From assembly GCF_000513995.1 (NCBI RefSeq), contig NZ_KI911337.1, forward strand, positions 2,067 to 66,066: DNA of 64,000 bases, read 5' to 3'. A program made the position numbers and the translations under genes. The DNA is from Pseudoxanthomonas sp. J35 (lineage in GTDB: Bacteria > Pseudomonadota > Gammaproteobacteria > Xanthomonadales > Xanthomonadaceae). Under the pieces are notes generated by a model. That model was not told where the DNA came from. It made no database searches and worked only from the letters and a program-made list of their open reading frames with translations. Each line of letters begins with the position of its first letter. The first letter of the stretch is position 1. Below, in pieces: positions 35,809-45,643 of the stretch.

Positions 35809-37476
35809 ATGCCTTCCACTCCCTGCAACATCGCCGCCGCGTTGCCGCGGCTGGCTGCCGAACGCCCGGACCAGCCCGCGATCCGCTGCCCCGGCCGGCG
35901 CAGCGCCGGCAACGGTCCGGCCGCCTACGACGTGGTCCTGGACTACCGCGCCCTGGATGCGCGCAGCGACGCCATCGCCGCCGGCCTGGCCAGGCGCGGC
36001 ATCGGCCGCGGCATGCGCACCGTGGTGATGGTGCGGCCGTCGCCGGAGTTCTTCCTGCTGATGTTCGCCCTGTTCAAGGCTGGCGCCGTCCCGGTGCTGG
36101 TCGATCCGGGCATCGACAGGCGCGCGCTGAAGCAGTGCCTGGACGAGGCGCAGGCCGAGGCCTTCATCGGCATCCCGCTGGCGCACCTGGCGCGGCGCCT
36201 GCTGGGCTGGGCGAAGTCGGCGGACCGGCTGGTCACCGTCGGTCGGCGCTGGGGCTGGGGTGGGACCACGCTGGCCAAGGTCGAGCGCGAAGGCGCCGGC
36301 GCCGGGCCGCAGCTGGCCGACACCGCGCCGGACGACGTGGCCGCGATCCTGTTCACCAGCGGCTCGACCGGCGTGCCCAAGGGCGTGGTCTACCGCCACC
36401 GCCATTTCGTCGCGCAGATCGCGATGATGCGCGAGGCCTTCGGCATCGAACCGGGCGGCGTCGACCTGCCGACCTTCCCGCCGTTCGCGCTGTTCGACCC
36501 GGCGCTGGGCCTGACCTCGGTGATCCCGGACATGGATCCCACGCGCCCGGCGCAGGCCGATCCGGTGCGCCTGCACGATGCCATCCGCCGCTTCGGCGTG
36601 AGCCAGCTGTTCGGCTCGCCGGCGCTGATCCGGGTCCTGGCCGAATACGGGGAGCCGCTGCCGACGCTGCGTCGCGTCACCTCGGCCGGCGCGCCAGTGC
36701 CGCCGGAGGTGGTCGGCAGGATCCGCGCGCTGCTGCCGGAACAGGCGCAGTTCTGGACGCCGTACGGCGCCACCGAATGCCTGCCGGTCGCGGTGATCGA
36801 AGGCCGCGAGCTGCAGCAGACGCGTGCGGCCACCGAGGCCGGCGCCGGCACCTGCGTCGGCCGCCCGGTGCCGCCGAACGAGGTGCGCATCATCGCCATC
36901 GACGATGCACCGATCGACGACTGGAGCGGCGTGCGCGAGCTGCCCCCCGGACAGGTCGGCGAGATCACGGTCGCCGGTCCCACCGCCACCGACAGCTACT
37001 TCAACCGCGAAGCGGCCACGCGCGCGGCCAAGATCCGCGAGATCCTGGCCGACGGCGGCGAGCGCATCGTCCATCGCATGGGCGACGTCGGCTACTTCGA
37101 CGGCGAAGGCCGGCTGTGGTTCTGCGGACGCAAGACCCAGCGCGTGGAAGCGGTCGACGGCCCGCTCTACACCGAGCAGGTCGAGCCGGTGTTCAACGTG
37201 CATCCGCAGGTGCGCCGCACCGCGCTGGTCGGCGTCGGCGAAGCCGGGCGGCAGCTGCCGGTGCTATGCGTGGAGCTGGCCGACGGCGTGCCGGCAGGCG
37301 AGTTCGCGCGCATCGAGCGCGAACTGCGCGCGCTGGCCAAGCCGCACGCCGCCGCCGCACGCATCGACCGTTTCCTGCGCCATCCGGCCTTCCCGGTCGA
37401 CATCCGCCACAACGCCAAGATCGGTCGCGAGAAGCTGGCCGCCTGGGCCGCCACCCAGCCTGGAGGCAACGCATGA
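35809..37476 (+). CDS. oleC: OleC, beta-lactone synthetase
   Basis: OleC converts the 2-alkyl-3-hydroxy acid made by OleA and OleD into a beta-lactone with ATP. The 555-residue protein belongs to the ANL (AMP-ligase) superfamily: the P-loop-like [18 protein letters not shown], the YGATE-type motif ([15 protein letters not shown]), the GRKTQ hinge ([11 protein letters not shown]), and the C-terminal lysine region ([10 protein letters not shown]). The ATG at 35809 opens the conserved domain and gives the usual length; the upstream frame has no start of interest. It overlaps oleD by four bases (ATGA). Confidence 0.94.
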   Translation: MPSTPCNIAAALPRLAAERPDQPAIRCPGRRSAGNGPAAYDVVLDYRALDARSDAIAAGLARRGIGRGMRTVVMVRPSPEFFLLMFALFKAGAVPVLVDPGIDRRALKQCLDEAQAEAFIGIPLAHLARRLLGWAKSADRLVTVGRRWGWGGTTLAKVEREGAGAGPQLADTAPDDVAAILFTSGSTGVPKGVVYRHRHFVAQIAMMREAFGIEPGGVDLPTFPPFALFDPALGLTSVIPDMDPTRPAQADPVRLHDAIRRFGVSQLFGSPALIRVLAEYGEPLPTLRRVTSAGAPVPPEVVGRIRALLPEQAQFWTPYGATECLPVAVIEGRELQQTRAATEAGAGTCVGRPVPPNEVRIIAIDDAPIDDWSGVRELPPGQVGEITVAGPTATDSYFNREAATRAAKIREILADGGERIVHRMGDVGYFDGEGRLWFCGRKTQRVEAVDGPLYTEQVEPVFNVHPQVRRTALVGVGEAGRQLPVLCVELADGVPAGEFARIERELRALAKPHAAAARIDRFLRHPAFPVDIRHNAKIGREKLAAWAATQPGGNA

Positions 37477-38480
37477 GGATCCTGGTCACCGGCGGCGGCG
37501 GTTTCCTCGGCCAGGCGCTGTGCCGCGGCCTGCGCGAACGCGGCCACGAGGTGGTGAGTTTCCAGCGCCGGCATTCGCCGGAACTGGCGGCCATGGGTGT
37601 GGGCCAGGTGCGCGGCGACCTCGCCGACGCGCACGCGGTGATGCATGCCGCCGCCGGCATGGACGCGGTGTTCCACAACGCCGCCAAGGCCGGCGCCTGG
37701 GGCAGCTACGACAGCTACTTCCAGGCCAACATCGCCGGCACGCGCAACGTGCTGGCCGCCTGCCGCGAACACGGCATCGGCCGCCTGGTCTATACCTCCA
37801 CGCCCAGCGTTACCCATCGCGCCACCCATCCGGTCGAAGGGCTGGGCGCGGACGAAGTGCCCTACGGCGAGGATTTCCAGGCGCCGTACGCGGCGACCAA
37901 GGCCATCGCCGAACAGGAAGTGCTGGCCGCCAACGACGCCCGCCTGGCGGTGGTCGCGCTGCGCCCGCGCCTGATCTGGGGCCCCGGCGACCAGCAGATC
38001 CTGCCGCGCCTGGTCGAGCGTTCGCACGCCGGCCGCCTGCGCATCGTCGGCAGCGGCGACAACCTGGTCGACACCACCTACATCGACAACGCCGCGCAGG
38101 CGCACTTCGACGCGTTCGAGCATCTCGCACCGGGCGCCGCCTGCGCCGGGCGCGCCTACTTCATCTCCAACGGCGAGCCCAGGCCGATCCGCGAGGTGCT
38201 CAACCTGCTGCTGGCCGCGGCCGGTGCGCCGCCGGTGGAGAGGCATCTTTCGTTCAAGGCCGCGTACCGGATCGGCGCGGTGTGCGAGAAGCTGTGGCCG
38301 CTGCTGCGCCTGCGCGGCGAACCGCCGATGACGCGCTTCCTCGCCGAGCAGCTGAGCACCACGCACTGGTACAGCATGGAGCCGGCGCGGCGCGATTTCG
38401 GCTACGTGCCCAAGGTGTCCTTTGACGAGGGACTCACGAGGCTGAAGGCTGCATGGCGCGAGCGCGCCGCCGTCACCTGA
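37473..38480 (+). CDS. oleD: OleD, 2-alkyl-3-ketoalkanoic acid reductase
   Basis: This NADPH-dependent enzyme reduces the OleA product to the beta-hydroxy acid used by OleC. The 335-residue extended SDR protein has the nucleotide site TGGGGFLG, the catalytic Tyr-x3-Lys in [10 protein letters not shown], and the region [16 protein letters not shown]. It overlaps oleC by ATGA, so the two are translationally coupled. It ends 68 bp before a small DUF1328 gene. Confidence 0.94.
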   Translation: MRILVTGGGGFLGQALCRGLRERGHEVVSFQRRHSPELAAMGVGQVRGDLADAHAVMHAAAGMDAVFHNAAKAGAWGSYDSYFQANIAGTRNVLAACREHGIGRLVYTSTPSVTHRATHPVEGLGADEVPYGEDFQAPYAATKAIAEQEVLAANDARLAVVALRPRLIWGPGDQQILPRLVERSHAGRLRIVGSGDNLVDTTYIDNAAQAHFDAFEHLAPGAACAGRAYFISNGEPRPIREVLNLLLAAAGAPPVERHLSFKAAYRIGAVCEKLWPLLRLRGEPPMTRFLAEQLSTTHWYSMEPARRDFGYVPKVSFDEGLTRLKAAWRERAAVT

Positions 38481-38548
38481 TCACGACCAGGCAGCACGCA
38501 ACATCCTCGGCACCCGCCCCGCAGAGGCGTTCACCGAGGGATGCCCCC

Positions 38549-38707
38549 ATGCTGCATTACGCCGTCGTTTTCTTCGTCATCGCCGTCATCGCCGCGCTGC
38601 TGGGCTTCAGCGGCATCGCCGGCGCGGCGACCAACATCGCCTGGATCCTGTTCGTCGTCTTCCTGGTCCTGGGCGCCATCTCGCTGCTGCGCGGCCGCAA
38701 GGTCTAG
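38549..38707 (+). CDS. DUF1328 small membrane protein
   Basis: The 52-residue protein is almost entirely two membrane helices, ending in RGRKV. Family signature: a glycine-rich turn ([15 protein letters not shown]) between helices. It is widespread in proteobacteria as YtjA, often linked to stress but without a known function. It may be co-transcribed with oleD or have its own promoter. Confidence 0.85.
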   Translation: MLHYAVVFFVIAVIAALLGFSGIAGAATNIAWILFVVFLVLGAISLLRGRKV

Positions 38708-38776
38708 CCGCCGACCGTCCTGGAGCTGTAGCCCCCGCAACCGGGACGCCCGCGGGCGGCAGGAAAGGAAGCCATC

Positions 38777-38808
38777 GAAGCGGGCGGGAAGGAGTTCCCG
38801 CCCGCTTC
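38777..38808. terminator. Hairpin after the DUF1328 gene
   Basis: A 14-bp perfect stem GAAGCGGGCGGGAA / TTCCCGCCCGCTTC with a GGAG loop, followed by CCCTTTG. It probably terminates the ole/DUF1328 transcript before ubiJ. Confidence 0.8.
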
Positions 38809-38861
38809 CCTTTGCGCTGATGGCCGGGCGCCGGCACCGTCCAGGCCGGTAGAATGCGCGC

Positions 38862-39491
38862 ATGCCCACGCCCCTCGATGCCCTCAAGCCGCTGGCCGGA
38901 CGCGCCCTGGAAGCGGCGCTGAACCGCGCGCTCGCACTGGACCCGGACACCTGCGATGCCCTGTCGCGGCTGGACGGCCGGCGCGTGTCACTGGCCCTGG
39001 AGTCGCCACCGCTGGCCCTGGACATCGCCGTGCACGGCGGCTACCTGCAGGTCGGCCCGCCGCTGCGCGAAGTCGACCTGGCGGTGCGCGGCACGATCGG
39101 CGGGCTGCTGGCGCAGCTGCCGTTCTTCGCCAATGCGCGGTCGCGGCCGAAGGGGCGCCTGCACGTGGCCGGCGACGCCGAACTGGCGCGGGGGCTGCAG
39201 CAGCTGGCCGCGCGTTTCCAGCCCGACTGGCAGCAGCCGTTCGTCGCCGCCTTCGGCGAGGTGCTCGGGGTGCAGGTCGCCAACGCCGTGGGCGCCGCAC
39301 TGCGAGGCGCGCGCGATACCGCCGCCGGCGTGGCCCGTTCCAGCGCCGAATACCTCACCGAGGAATCGCGCGACCTGGTCGCGCGCGACGAGGTGGCCGC
39401 GTTCAACGACGAGGTCGATGCGCTGCGCGACGACGTCGAACGCCTGGCCGCGCGGATCGCGCGGCTGCCGCGCGTGGAGCCGGCACCATGA
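38862..39491 (+). CDS. ubiJ: Ubiquinone biosynthesis accessory factor UbiJ
   Basis: UbiJ has an SCP2 lipid-binding domain and helps the Ubi complex assemble ubiquinone. The 209-residue protein has an SCP2-like N-terminal half ([24 protein letters not shown]) and a charged helical C-terminal end ([16 protein letters not shown]). The TAGAAT box at 38850-38855 lies just before the start. It overlaps ubiB by ATGA. A partner, ubiK, is at the far end of this window. Confidence 0.93.
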   Translation: MPTPLDALKPLAGRALEAALNRALALDPDTCDALSRLDGRRVSLALESPPLALDIAVHGGYLQVGPPLREVDLAVRGTIGGLLAQLPFFANARSRPKGRLHVAGDAELARGLQQLAARFQPDWQQPFVAAFGEVLGVQVANAVGAALRGARDTAAGVARSSAEYLTEESRDLVARDEVAAFNDEVDALRDDVERLAARIARLPRVEPAP

Positions 39492-41146
39492 GGGCCGCGC
39501 TGCGCGCCTGGCGCATCGGCCGGGTGGTCCTGCGTTACCGCCTGGACGAACTCCTCGACGACACCCCCGCCGGCCCCTGGCTGCGCCTGGGCAAGCCGTT
39601 CGTGCCGCGCGCCTCGGCCAGCGTGGCCGCGTTGCCGCGCGGCGCGCGCCTGCGCCTGGCGCTGCAGGAGCTGGGCCCGATCTTCGTCAAGTTCGGGCAG
39701 ATCCTCTCCACCCGCCGCGACCTGGTGCCGGCCGACATCGCCGTCGAGCTGGCGCTGCTGCAGGACCAGGTCGCGCCGTTCGACGGCGAGGCCGCGCGCG
39801 GCATCGTCGAGCGCGCGCTTGGCCAGCCGGTGGAGGCCGCCTTCGCCCGCTTCGACACCGTGCCGCTGGCCTCCGCCTCCATCGCCCAGGTCCACGCCGC
39901 GCGCCTGCGCGACGGCCGCGAGGTGGTGGTCAAGGTGCTGCGTCCGGGCATCGAGAAGCAGATCGCCGCCGACATCGCCCTGCTGCGCTCGCTGGCGTCG
40001 CTGGTCGATCGCGCCCATCCCAACGCCGACAAGATCCGCCCGCAGCTGGTGGTGGACGAGATCGAGGCCACGCTCGCCGCCGAACTGGACCTGCAGCGCG
40101 AGGGCGCCAACGCCTCCGTGATGCGCCGGCTTTGGAAGGACTCGCCGGACCTGTACGTGCCGGAGGTGATCTGGTCGCACAGCGCCGAGCGCGTGCTGAC
40201 CATGGAACGGGTCAGCGGCATCCCCTCCGACGACATCGTCGCGCTGGACGCGGCCGGGATCGACCGCAAGGTGCTCGCGGCCAAGGGCGTGCGGGTGTTC
40301 TACACCCAGGTGTTCCGCGACAACTTCTTCCACGCCGACGCGCACGCCGGCAACATCTGGGTCGACGACGACCCTGCGCGCCGTACCGATCCACGCTTCG
40401 TGGTGCTGGACTTCGGCATCGTCGGCCAGCTCTCGCCGCAGGACCAGTACTACCTGGCCGAGAACTTCATGGCCATCTTCCGCAAGGACTACCGGCGCAT
40501 CGCCGAGCTGCACGTGGAAGCGGGCTGGATGCCGTCCACGGTGCGCATCGACGAGCTGGAGGCGGCGGCGCGCGCGGTGTGCGAACCGTACTTCACCCGG
40601 CCGCTGAGCGAGGTGCCGCTGGGCGAGGTGCTGGCCAAGCTGTTCCGCACCGCGCAGCGCTACGAGCTGACCCTGCAACCGCAGCTGATCCTGCTGCAGA
40701 AGACCCTGCTTAACATCGAGGGCGTCGGCCGCCTGCTCGACCCGCGCCTGGACATCTGGGCGGTGGCGCAGCCGGTGCTGGAGCGCATCCTGCGCGAGCG
40801 CTACAGCCCGCGCCGGCTGCTGCGCGAGTTCGGCAAACGCGCGCCGGAACTGATCACCCGCGCCCCGGACATGCCGCGCCTGGTGCACGCCTGGCTGGAG
40901 CAGCAGGTCGAAGGGAACCACCGCACCGACATCCATTCGCGCGAGCTGGCGGAGATGGCGCGCACGCTGAAGACGATGCAGCGGCGCTCGGTCGCCGCGA
41001 TCCTCGGCAGCGGCCTGCTGCTGGTGGCCGCGGTGCTGTACGCGCTGGAAGCCGGCGGGCCGCGCCTGCTGGGCGTGCCGCTGTCGGCGTGGATCGCCGG
41101 CGCCGGCGGCCTCTGGGCGATCCTGGCCGCGCTGCCGCGGCGCTGA
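39488..41146 (+). CDS. ubiB: Ubiquinone biosynthesis kinase-like protein UbiB
   Basis: UbiB is an atypical-kinase (ABC1/ADCK) ATPase needed for ubiquinone synthesis. The 552-residue protein has the KxGQ motif ([11 protein letters not shown]), an Ala-rich nucleotide loop ([11 protein letters not shown]), the catalytic [11 protein letters not shown] and DFG (LDFGIVGQL) segments, and two C-terminal membrane helices. The ATG overlaps the ubiJ stop. It ends at two strong hairpins between convergent genes. Confidence 0.96.
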   Translation: MRAALRAWRIGRVVLRYRLDELLDDTPAGPWLRLGKPFVPRASASVAALPRGARLRLALQELGPIFVKFGQILSTRRDLVPADIAVELALLQDQVAPFDGEAARGIVERALGQPVEAAFARFDTVPLASASIAQVHAARLRDGREVVVKVLRPGIEKQIAADIALLRSLASLVDRAHPNADKIRPQLVVDEIEATLAAELDLQREGANASVMRRLWKDSPDLYVPEVIWSHSAERVLTMERVSGIPSDDIVALDAAGIDRKVLAAKGVRVFYTQVFRDNFFHADAHAGNIWVDDDPARRTDPRFVVLDFGIVGQLSPQDQYYLAENFMAIFRKDYRRIAELHVEAGWMPSTVRIDELEAAARAVCEPYFTRPLSEVPLGEVLAKLFRTAQRYELTLQPQLILLQKTLLNIEGVGRLLDPRLDIWAVAQPVLERILRERYSPRRLLREFGKRAPELITRAPDMPRLVHAWLEQQVEGNHRTDIHSRELAEMARTLKTMQRRSVAAILGSGLLLVAAVLYALEAGGPRLLGVPLSAWIAGAGGLWAILAALPRR

Positions 41147-41168
41147 GAGACCCGGGCGGGGATGCAGG

Positions 41169-41199
41169 AAGGCCGCCGCGGCATTGCCACGGCGGCCTT
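41169..41199. terminator. Hairpin downstream of ubiB
   Basis: A stem AAGGCCGCCG / CGGCGGCCTT (10 bp) with an 11-base loop. It lies 22 bp after the ubiB stop with a short T-run, and probably ends the ubiJB transcript. Confidence 0.75.
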
Positions 41200-41215
41200 T
41201 GCGTTACTGGCTCTG

Positions 41216-41247
41216 GCCCGCTCCATCGCATTGGCGATGGAGCGGGC
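41216..41247. terminator. Second hairpin between ubiB and the M16 gene
   Basis: A 14-bp perfect stem GCCCGCTCCATCGC / GCGATGGAGCGGGC with an ATTG loop, 14 bp from the M16 gene's stop codon on the minus strand. It probably acts on the minus-strand transcript or stabilises 3' ends. Confidence 0.65.
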
Positions 41248-41261
41248 GGTTGCCGCACGAC

Positions 41262-44081
41262 TCAGCCCTGCGGTGTGGCGGCCGGTTCGGCGGTCCTTTC
41301 AGCGGCCGAAGCCTTCGCCGCCGCATCGAAGTCGCCGGCCACGAACACGCTCAGCCTGGCCGGATCCAGGTGGCGGCGGATCGCCGCGTTGACCTGCTCG
41401 ACCGTCAGCGCCCGGTACTTGGCGTCCATGTCGGCGGTGAACTGCATGGTGCGGCCGAAGTACAGTTGGTCCTGCAGCATGCTGGCGATGCGGCCGTCGC
41501 TGGCGCGGGCCTGCTCGCGTTCGGTCAGCAGGCCGGACACCGCGTCGCGCAGCTCCTCGGCGGTGATGCCTTCGGCGACCAGCCGCGCCAGTTCTTCGCG
41601 CACCGCCTTGTGCACCCTGTCCACGTTCTGCGGCGCGGCGATGGCCTGGATGATGAAGCTGCCGGCGTCGTCCTGGCCGTCCAGGCTGTCGTCGGCGTTG
41701 ACCGAGCTGCCCACGCCGTAGCTGAGCCCTTCCTTCTGGCGGATGCGCTCGCCCAGGCGCGAGGCCATCGCGCTGCCGCCGAAGATGCGGTTGGCCACGA
41801 ACAGCGCCGGGTAGTCCTCGTCGGTCACGCGCAGGGCGATGTTGTGGCGGGCCAGGAACACCGCGTTGGGCTTGTCCGGCGCCGGCAGCTTCGACTCCAC
41901 CGGGGCCACCGCGTGGTAGCGGGTCGGGATCGGCGCGTACGGCCTGGGGCTGGCCCAGCCGGCGAACAGCTCGCGCAGCCGCGCTTCGATCACCTCGGCG
42001 TCGAAGTCGCCGACGATGGCGATCTCGCCTTGGGTGGTGCCGTAGAAGTCGCGGTGGACGGCGACCAGGTCCTCGCGCCTGAGCGCCTTCAGCTCGGCCA
42101 GCGACTCGTCCAGGCTGCGCGCGCGCAGCGGATGCCCGGCCGGCCACGGGTCGAAGTGCAGCGCCATCGCCTGGGAGACGATGCTGCCGGGTTCCTTGCG
42201 TGCGGCTTCCAGGCCGGTGATCGCCTGCAGCTTCAGCTGCTCGAACTCGTCCTCCGGGAAGGCCGGTTCGCGCAGCAGCCTGGCCATCAGCGCCAGCGCC
42301 TCGGGCAGCTGCTCGCGCCGGCTCAGCAGCGACATGCCGGCGCCCTGCAGGCTGCCGCTGACGCCGCCCTTGGTCTGCAGCGCTTCCAGCTGCCGGTCGA
42401 TCTGCACGCGGTCCAGGCCGCGCGCGCCGCGCATCAGCATCGAGCCGGCCAGGCTCGCGGCCGCGTCGCGGCCGGTCAGGCTGTCGACGTCGCCGAAGCG
42501 GAAGCTTGCGTCCACCACCACCGTGCCACCGCGGGTGCGCTTGGGCAGCAGCGCCACCTTCAGGCCGTCGCCGATGGTGAAGCGGCGGGTGCGCGCCTCG
42601 ATGTTCGCCGGTGTCGGCTCGAAATGCTCGCCGGCGTCGACCGCGGCGCGGCCGGTGTAGCCGGCGACCACGCTGGCCGCCGGCGGCGCAACCGGCACCT
42701 CGACGCGGTCCGGTGCGTCGGTGGGGATGAAGCGGCCGAGGGTGCGGTTGCTCGCGCGCAGGTACTGCGCCGCCACGCGGTTGACATCCTCGGCGGTGAC
42801 CCTGGCGATCGCGTCGCGGCTGGTGAACAGCAGGCGCCAGTCGCCGGCGGCGACGTACTCGGACAGGCCGACGCCTACCGCGTTGACGTTGGTGAAGTAC
42901 AGGTCGAAGCCGTTGGCGAGGCGCTGCTGCGCCTGCGCGACCTCTTCGGCGGTGACCGGCTCGCTGGCCAGCCGTTCCAGCTGGCCCAGCAGCACCTCCT
43001 CCATCTTCGCCGCGTCGCCGCTGCGCGGCTGCAGCGCCACCGCGCTGAACAGGCCCGGCTGGGCGCCGGCGCTGGCGCTGGCGCCCGCGGCCGCGGCGAT
43101 GCGCGGGTCCACCAGGGCGCGGTGCAGCCGCCCGCCCGGGCTGTGGCCGAGCACGTTGCCCAGCACCTGCAGCGGGGCGCTGTCGGCATGGGTGAGCGCC
43201 GGGATGTGGTAGGCGGTGGCCACCAGGTTCATGTCGCCCACGCGGCGCACCAGCACCGTGCGTTCGCCGTCCTGTGCCGGCTCGACGGTCGGGAAGCGCG
43301 GCAGCGGCGCGTCCGGCTTGCGCACCTTGCCGAACGCGGCCTGCACCCTGGCCAGGGTCGCGGCCGGATCGATGCGCCCGGCGATGATCAGGGTGGCGTT
43401 GTCCGGCCGGTACCAGGTCCGGTAGAACGCCTGCAGTTCCTCGATGCGCAGGCCTTCGACGTCCGAGCGCGCGCCGATGGGCATGTTGCCGTAGTTGTGC
43501 CAGAGGTAGGCGGTCGAGCGCACGCGCGTCATCAGCACGTTGGCCGGGTTGTTCTCGCCGGACTCCAGTTCGTTGCGGACGACGGTCATCTCGCTGTCCA
43601 GGTCGGAGCGGGCCACGCGCGAATTGACCATGCGGTCCGCTTCCATGCCCAGCACCCAGGCCAGGGTGTCGTCGTTGGCCGGGAATGAGGCGAAATAGTT
43701 GGTGCGGTCGAACGAGGTGGTGCCGTTGAAGGTGATGCCGCGGCGCTTCATCTCGCCGCTGATGTCGGCGTGGGTGGGCGTGCCCTTGAACAGCAGGTGC
43801 TCGAGCAGGTGGGCCATGCCGGCCTGGCCGTAGCCTTCGTGCGCCGAGCCGACGCCGTAGGTGAGGTTGACGGTCACCGTCGGCTTGGTCGGGTCGGGGA
43901 ACAGCAGCACGCGCAGGCCGTTGGCCAGGGTGTACTCGCTGATGCCTTCGATGCTGGGGCCTGCGACCACGCCCTTGGGCAGGGCGGGAATACTGGTGCT
44001 GGCGCATGCCTGCGTGCCGGGCAGGGCCAGTGCCAGTGCCAGGGCCAGCGTGAATGCGAGAATCGGCTTGCTGGGGATCAT
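41262..44081 (-). CDS. M16 family zinc metallopeptidase (two-domain)
   Basis: The predicted periplasmic zinc protease is 939 residues: a signal peptide (about 1-28), the inverted zinc motif HLLEH at 91-95 in the first M16 domain, with a downstream VVRNELESGENNP segment for the third ligand, and a second M16 domain beginning near residue 500 without HxxEH. It is of the same type as the protein at 27335. The ATG follows GGAGA. It may help degrade signal peptides or imported peptides; no substrate is suggested by the neighbours. Confidence 0.92.
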   Translation of the reverse strand: MIPSKPILAFTLALALALALPGTQACASTSIPALPKGVVAGPSIEGISEYTLANGLRVLLFPDPTKPTVTVNLTYGVGSAHEGYGQAGMAHLLEHLLFKGTPTHADISGEMKRRGITFNGTTSFDRTNYFASFPANDDTLAWVLGMEADRMVNSRVARSDLDSEMTVVRNELESGENNPANVLMTRVRSTAYLWHNYGNMPIGARSDVEGLRIEELQAFYRTWYRPDNATLIIAGRIDPAATLARVQAAFGKVRKPDAPLPRFPTVEPAQDGERTVLVRRVGDMNLVATAYHIPALTHADSAPLQVLGNVLGHSPGGRLHRALVDPRIAAAAGASASAGAQPGLFSAVALQPRSGDAAKMEEVLLGQLERLASEPVTAEEVAQAQQRLANGFDLYFTNVNAVGVGLSEYVAAGDWRLLFTSRDAIARVTAEDVNRVAAQYLRASNRTLGRFIPTDAPDRVEVPVAPPAASVVAGYTGRAAVDAGEHFEPTPANIEARTRRFTIGDGLKVALLPKRTRGGTVVVDASFRFGDVDSLTGRDAAASLAGSMLMRGARGLDRVQIDRQLEALQTKGGVSGSLQGAGMSLLSRREQLPEALALMARLLREPAFPEDEFEQLKLQAITGLEAARKEPGSIVSQAMALHFDPWPAGHPLRARSLDESLAELKALRREDLVAVHRDFYGTTQGEIAIVGDFDAEVIEARLRELFAGWASPRPYAPIPTRYHAVAPVESKLPAPDKPNAVFLARHNIALRVTDEDYPALFVANRIFGGSAMASRLGERIRQKEGLSYGVGSSVNADDSLDGQDDAGSFIIQAIAAPQNVDRVHKAVREELARLVAEGITAEELRDAVSGLLTEREQARASDGRIASMLQDQLYFGRTMQFTADMDAKYRALTVEQVNAAIRRHLDPARLSVFVAGDFDAAAKASAAERTAEPAATPQG

Positions 44082-44165
44082 CCGTGGTCTCCAATGGGCT
44101 GCCGGCGATGCTGCCGGCCGCCGGAGTGTCGCAGAAGCGATGGAACGATGCAGGAGTCAGGACGG

Positions 44166-44882
44166 ATGCAGTTGCCGGTGCTGTACGAGGACGCGTGGCT
44201 GGCGGTGGTCGACAAGCCCGCCGGGTTGATGGTGCACGGCAGCGTGCTGGCGGCCGACGAGACCGACTTCGCCGCCGACCGCCTGCGCGCGCAGTTCGGC
44301 CGCCCGATCTTCCTGGTCCACCGCCTGGACCGCGCCACCAGCGGCTGCCTGCTGCTGGCCTTCGACCGCGACAGCGCCTCGGCGCTGGGCAAGGCGGTGA
44401 TGGCCCAGCAGCTGGACAAGCGCTACCTGGCGGTGTGCCGCGGCTGGCCGGAGGCGGCGTTCACCATCGACCGCCCGCTCGATGGCGGCCCGGGCAAGCC
44501 GCAGAAGAAGCCGGCGGTCACCCGCTTCCGCCGCCTGGCCACCGGCGAACTGCCGGTGCCCTCGGCCGGCTTCCCGACCTCGCGCTACGCCTTGCTGGAA
44601 TGCGAGCCGGTGACCGGCCGCTTCCGCCAGATCCGCCGCCACCTCAAGCACGCCTCGCACCACCTGGTCGGCGATACCAGCCACGGCGACGGCCGCCACA
44701 ACCGCCAGTTCCGCATGCGCGGCGTGCACCGCATGCTGCTGCACGCCTGGCGGCTGGGCCTCCCGCATCCGCACACCGGCGCGCGGATGGAGGTGGAGGC
44801 ACCGGTGTCCGGCGAGTTCGCCCGGGCGATGGAGCTGTTCGGCTGGAACCTGCCGGTGGCAGGCTCCAGCGCTGGGGGCTAG
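44166..44882 (+). CDS. truC: RluA family pseudouridine synthase, TruC-like
   Basis: The enzyme isomerises a uridine in RNA; the short length (238 aa), early start at the catalytic domain and lack of an S4 domain fit TruC (tRNA U65). The catalytic aspartate is in HRLDRATSG, and the segments GRFRQIRRHLKH and HRMLLHAWRL are typical. The ATG at 44166 is chosen because it begins just before the conserved PVLYEDAWLAVVDKPAGLMVH stretch (given here in part: VVDKPAGLMVH). Its TAG stop overlaps the TAG of the pseudogene on the other strand. Confidence 0.85.
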   Translation: MQLPVLYEDAWLAVVDKPAGLMVHGSVLAADETDFAADRLRAQFGRPIFLVHRLDRATSGCLLLAFDRDSASALGKAVMAQQLDKRYLAVCRGWPEAAFTIDRPLDGGPGKPQKKPAVTRFRRLATGELPVPSAGFPTSRYALLECEPVTGRFRQIRRHLKHASHHLVGDTSHGDGRHNRQFRMRGVHRMLLHAWRLGLPHPHTGARMEVEAPVSGEFARAMELFGWNLPVAGSSAGG

Positions 44883-45164
44883 GGCCTGCGCCACTGCGCG
44901 GACATCCTGGCCATTTCCTCGCGGAAGCGGGCCAGCTCCGGTTCGGCGGCCTTCATGCTGGCCTGCATCAGGGTCTGCACCAGCGGCGGCTGCCGCTCCA
45001 GCAGGCGCTGCCCGGCCGGGTTCGCAGAAGGCGATGATGGCCTCCACGTCCTCGGCCTCGTAGGTTTCCTGGTAGATCTCCACCTGCAGCGGGCGCATCA
45101 CCTCCCAGGTGAGCAGCCGCCGCATCGGCCCGAGCGTGGTCTCCAGGGCGCACCCGGTGGCCAT
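44879..45164 (-). pseudogene. Frameshifted DUF2059 domain remnant
   Basis: The minus strand reads METTLGPMRRLLTWEVMRPL then YQETYEAEDVEAIIAFC in one frame, and NPAGQRLLERQPPLVQTLMQ then REEMARMSAQWRRP-stop in another. Joined, they make a complete C-terminal DUF2059 domain (the usual order is LY-x-E-x-F-x3-E-x3-IIAFY-x2-PAGQ). The frame breaks near 45020-45025, in the run CGAACCCGG. The N-terminus and signal peptide expected of this secreted family are also missing: upstream sequence is arfB. So the gene is truncated and frameshifted, unless an assembly indel explains the shift. Confidence 0.75.
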
Positions 45165-45210
45165 GGTCCGGGCACGGCGGGACGCCTCCCGGCTCCCGTA
45201 CAATCCTGCC

Positions 45211-45642
45211 ATGCCCGCGGACGCCATCCAGGTCACCCCTACGCTGGCGATCCCGGAAACGGAGATCGTCGAGCGTTTCGTGCGCGCCAGCGGCGCCGGC
45301 GGGCAGAACGTCAACAAGGTCTCCAGCGCGGTCGAGCTGCGCTTCGACGTCGCCGGCTCGCCCTCGCTGCCCGAACCGCTGCGCGCGCGCCTGCTCGCCC
45401 GCCGCGACCGCCGGCTCACCGACGACGGCGTGCTGGTGATCGACGCGCAGCGCTACCGTACCCAGGAGCGCAACCGCCAGGACGCGCGCGAGCGGCTGGC
45501 CGCGTTCGTCGCCGCCGGGCTGGCCGTGCCCAAGCGGCGCATCGAGACCAAACCGACCCGCGCGTCCAGGCAGCGGCGACTGCAGGGCAAGCGCGAACGC
45601 GCCGAGATCAAGCGCGGGCGCGGCACGCGCAACTGGGACTGA
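45211..45642 (+). CDS. arfB: Alternative ribosome-rescue factor ArfB (peptidyl-tRNA hydrolase)
   Basis: ArfB enters the A site of ribosomes stalled on truncated mRNA and hydrolyses peptidyl-tRNA. The 143-residue protein has the catalytic GGQ at residues 30-32 (SGAGGQNVNKVSS) and a basic C-terminal tail (RRLQGKRERAEIKRGRG) that docks in the mRNA channel. A TACAAT box lies just before the ATG at 45211. The acyltransferase gene begins one base after its stop codon. Confidence 0.95.
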   Translation: MPADAIQVTPTLAIPETEIVERFVRASGAGGQNVNKVSSAVELRFDVAGSPSLPEPLRARLLARRDRRLTDDGVLVIDAQRYRTQERNRQDARERLAAFVAAGLAVPKRRIETKPTRASRQRRLQGKRERAEIKRGRGTRNWD

Positions 45643-45643
45643 C

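Noticed and set aside
44157-45419. 420-residue minus-strand frame across truC, the DUF2059 remnant and arfB
   Set aside because: Only its middle part is meaningful (first half of the DUF2059 domain). The rest is shadow of genes on the plus strand.
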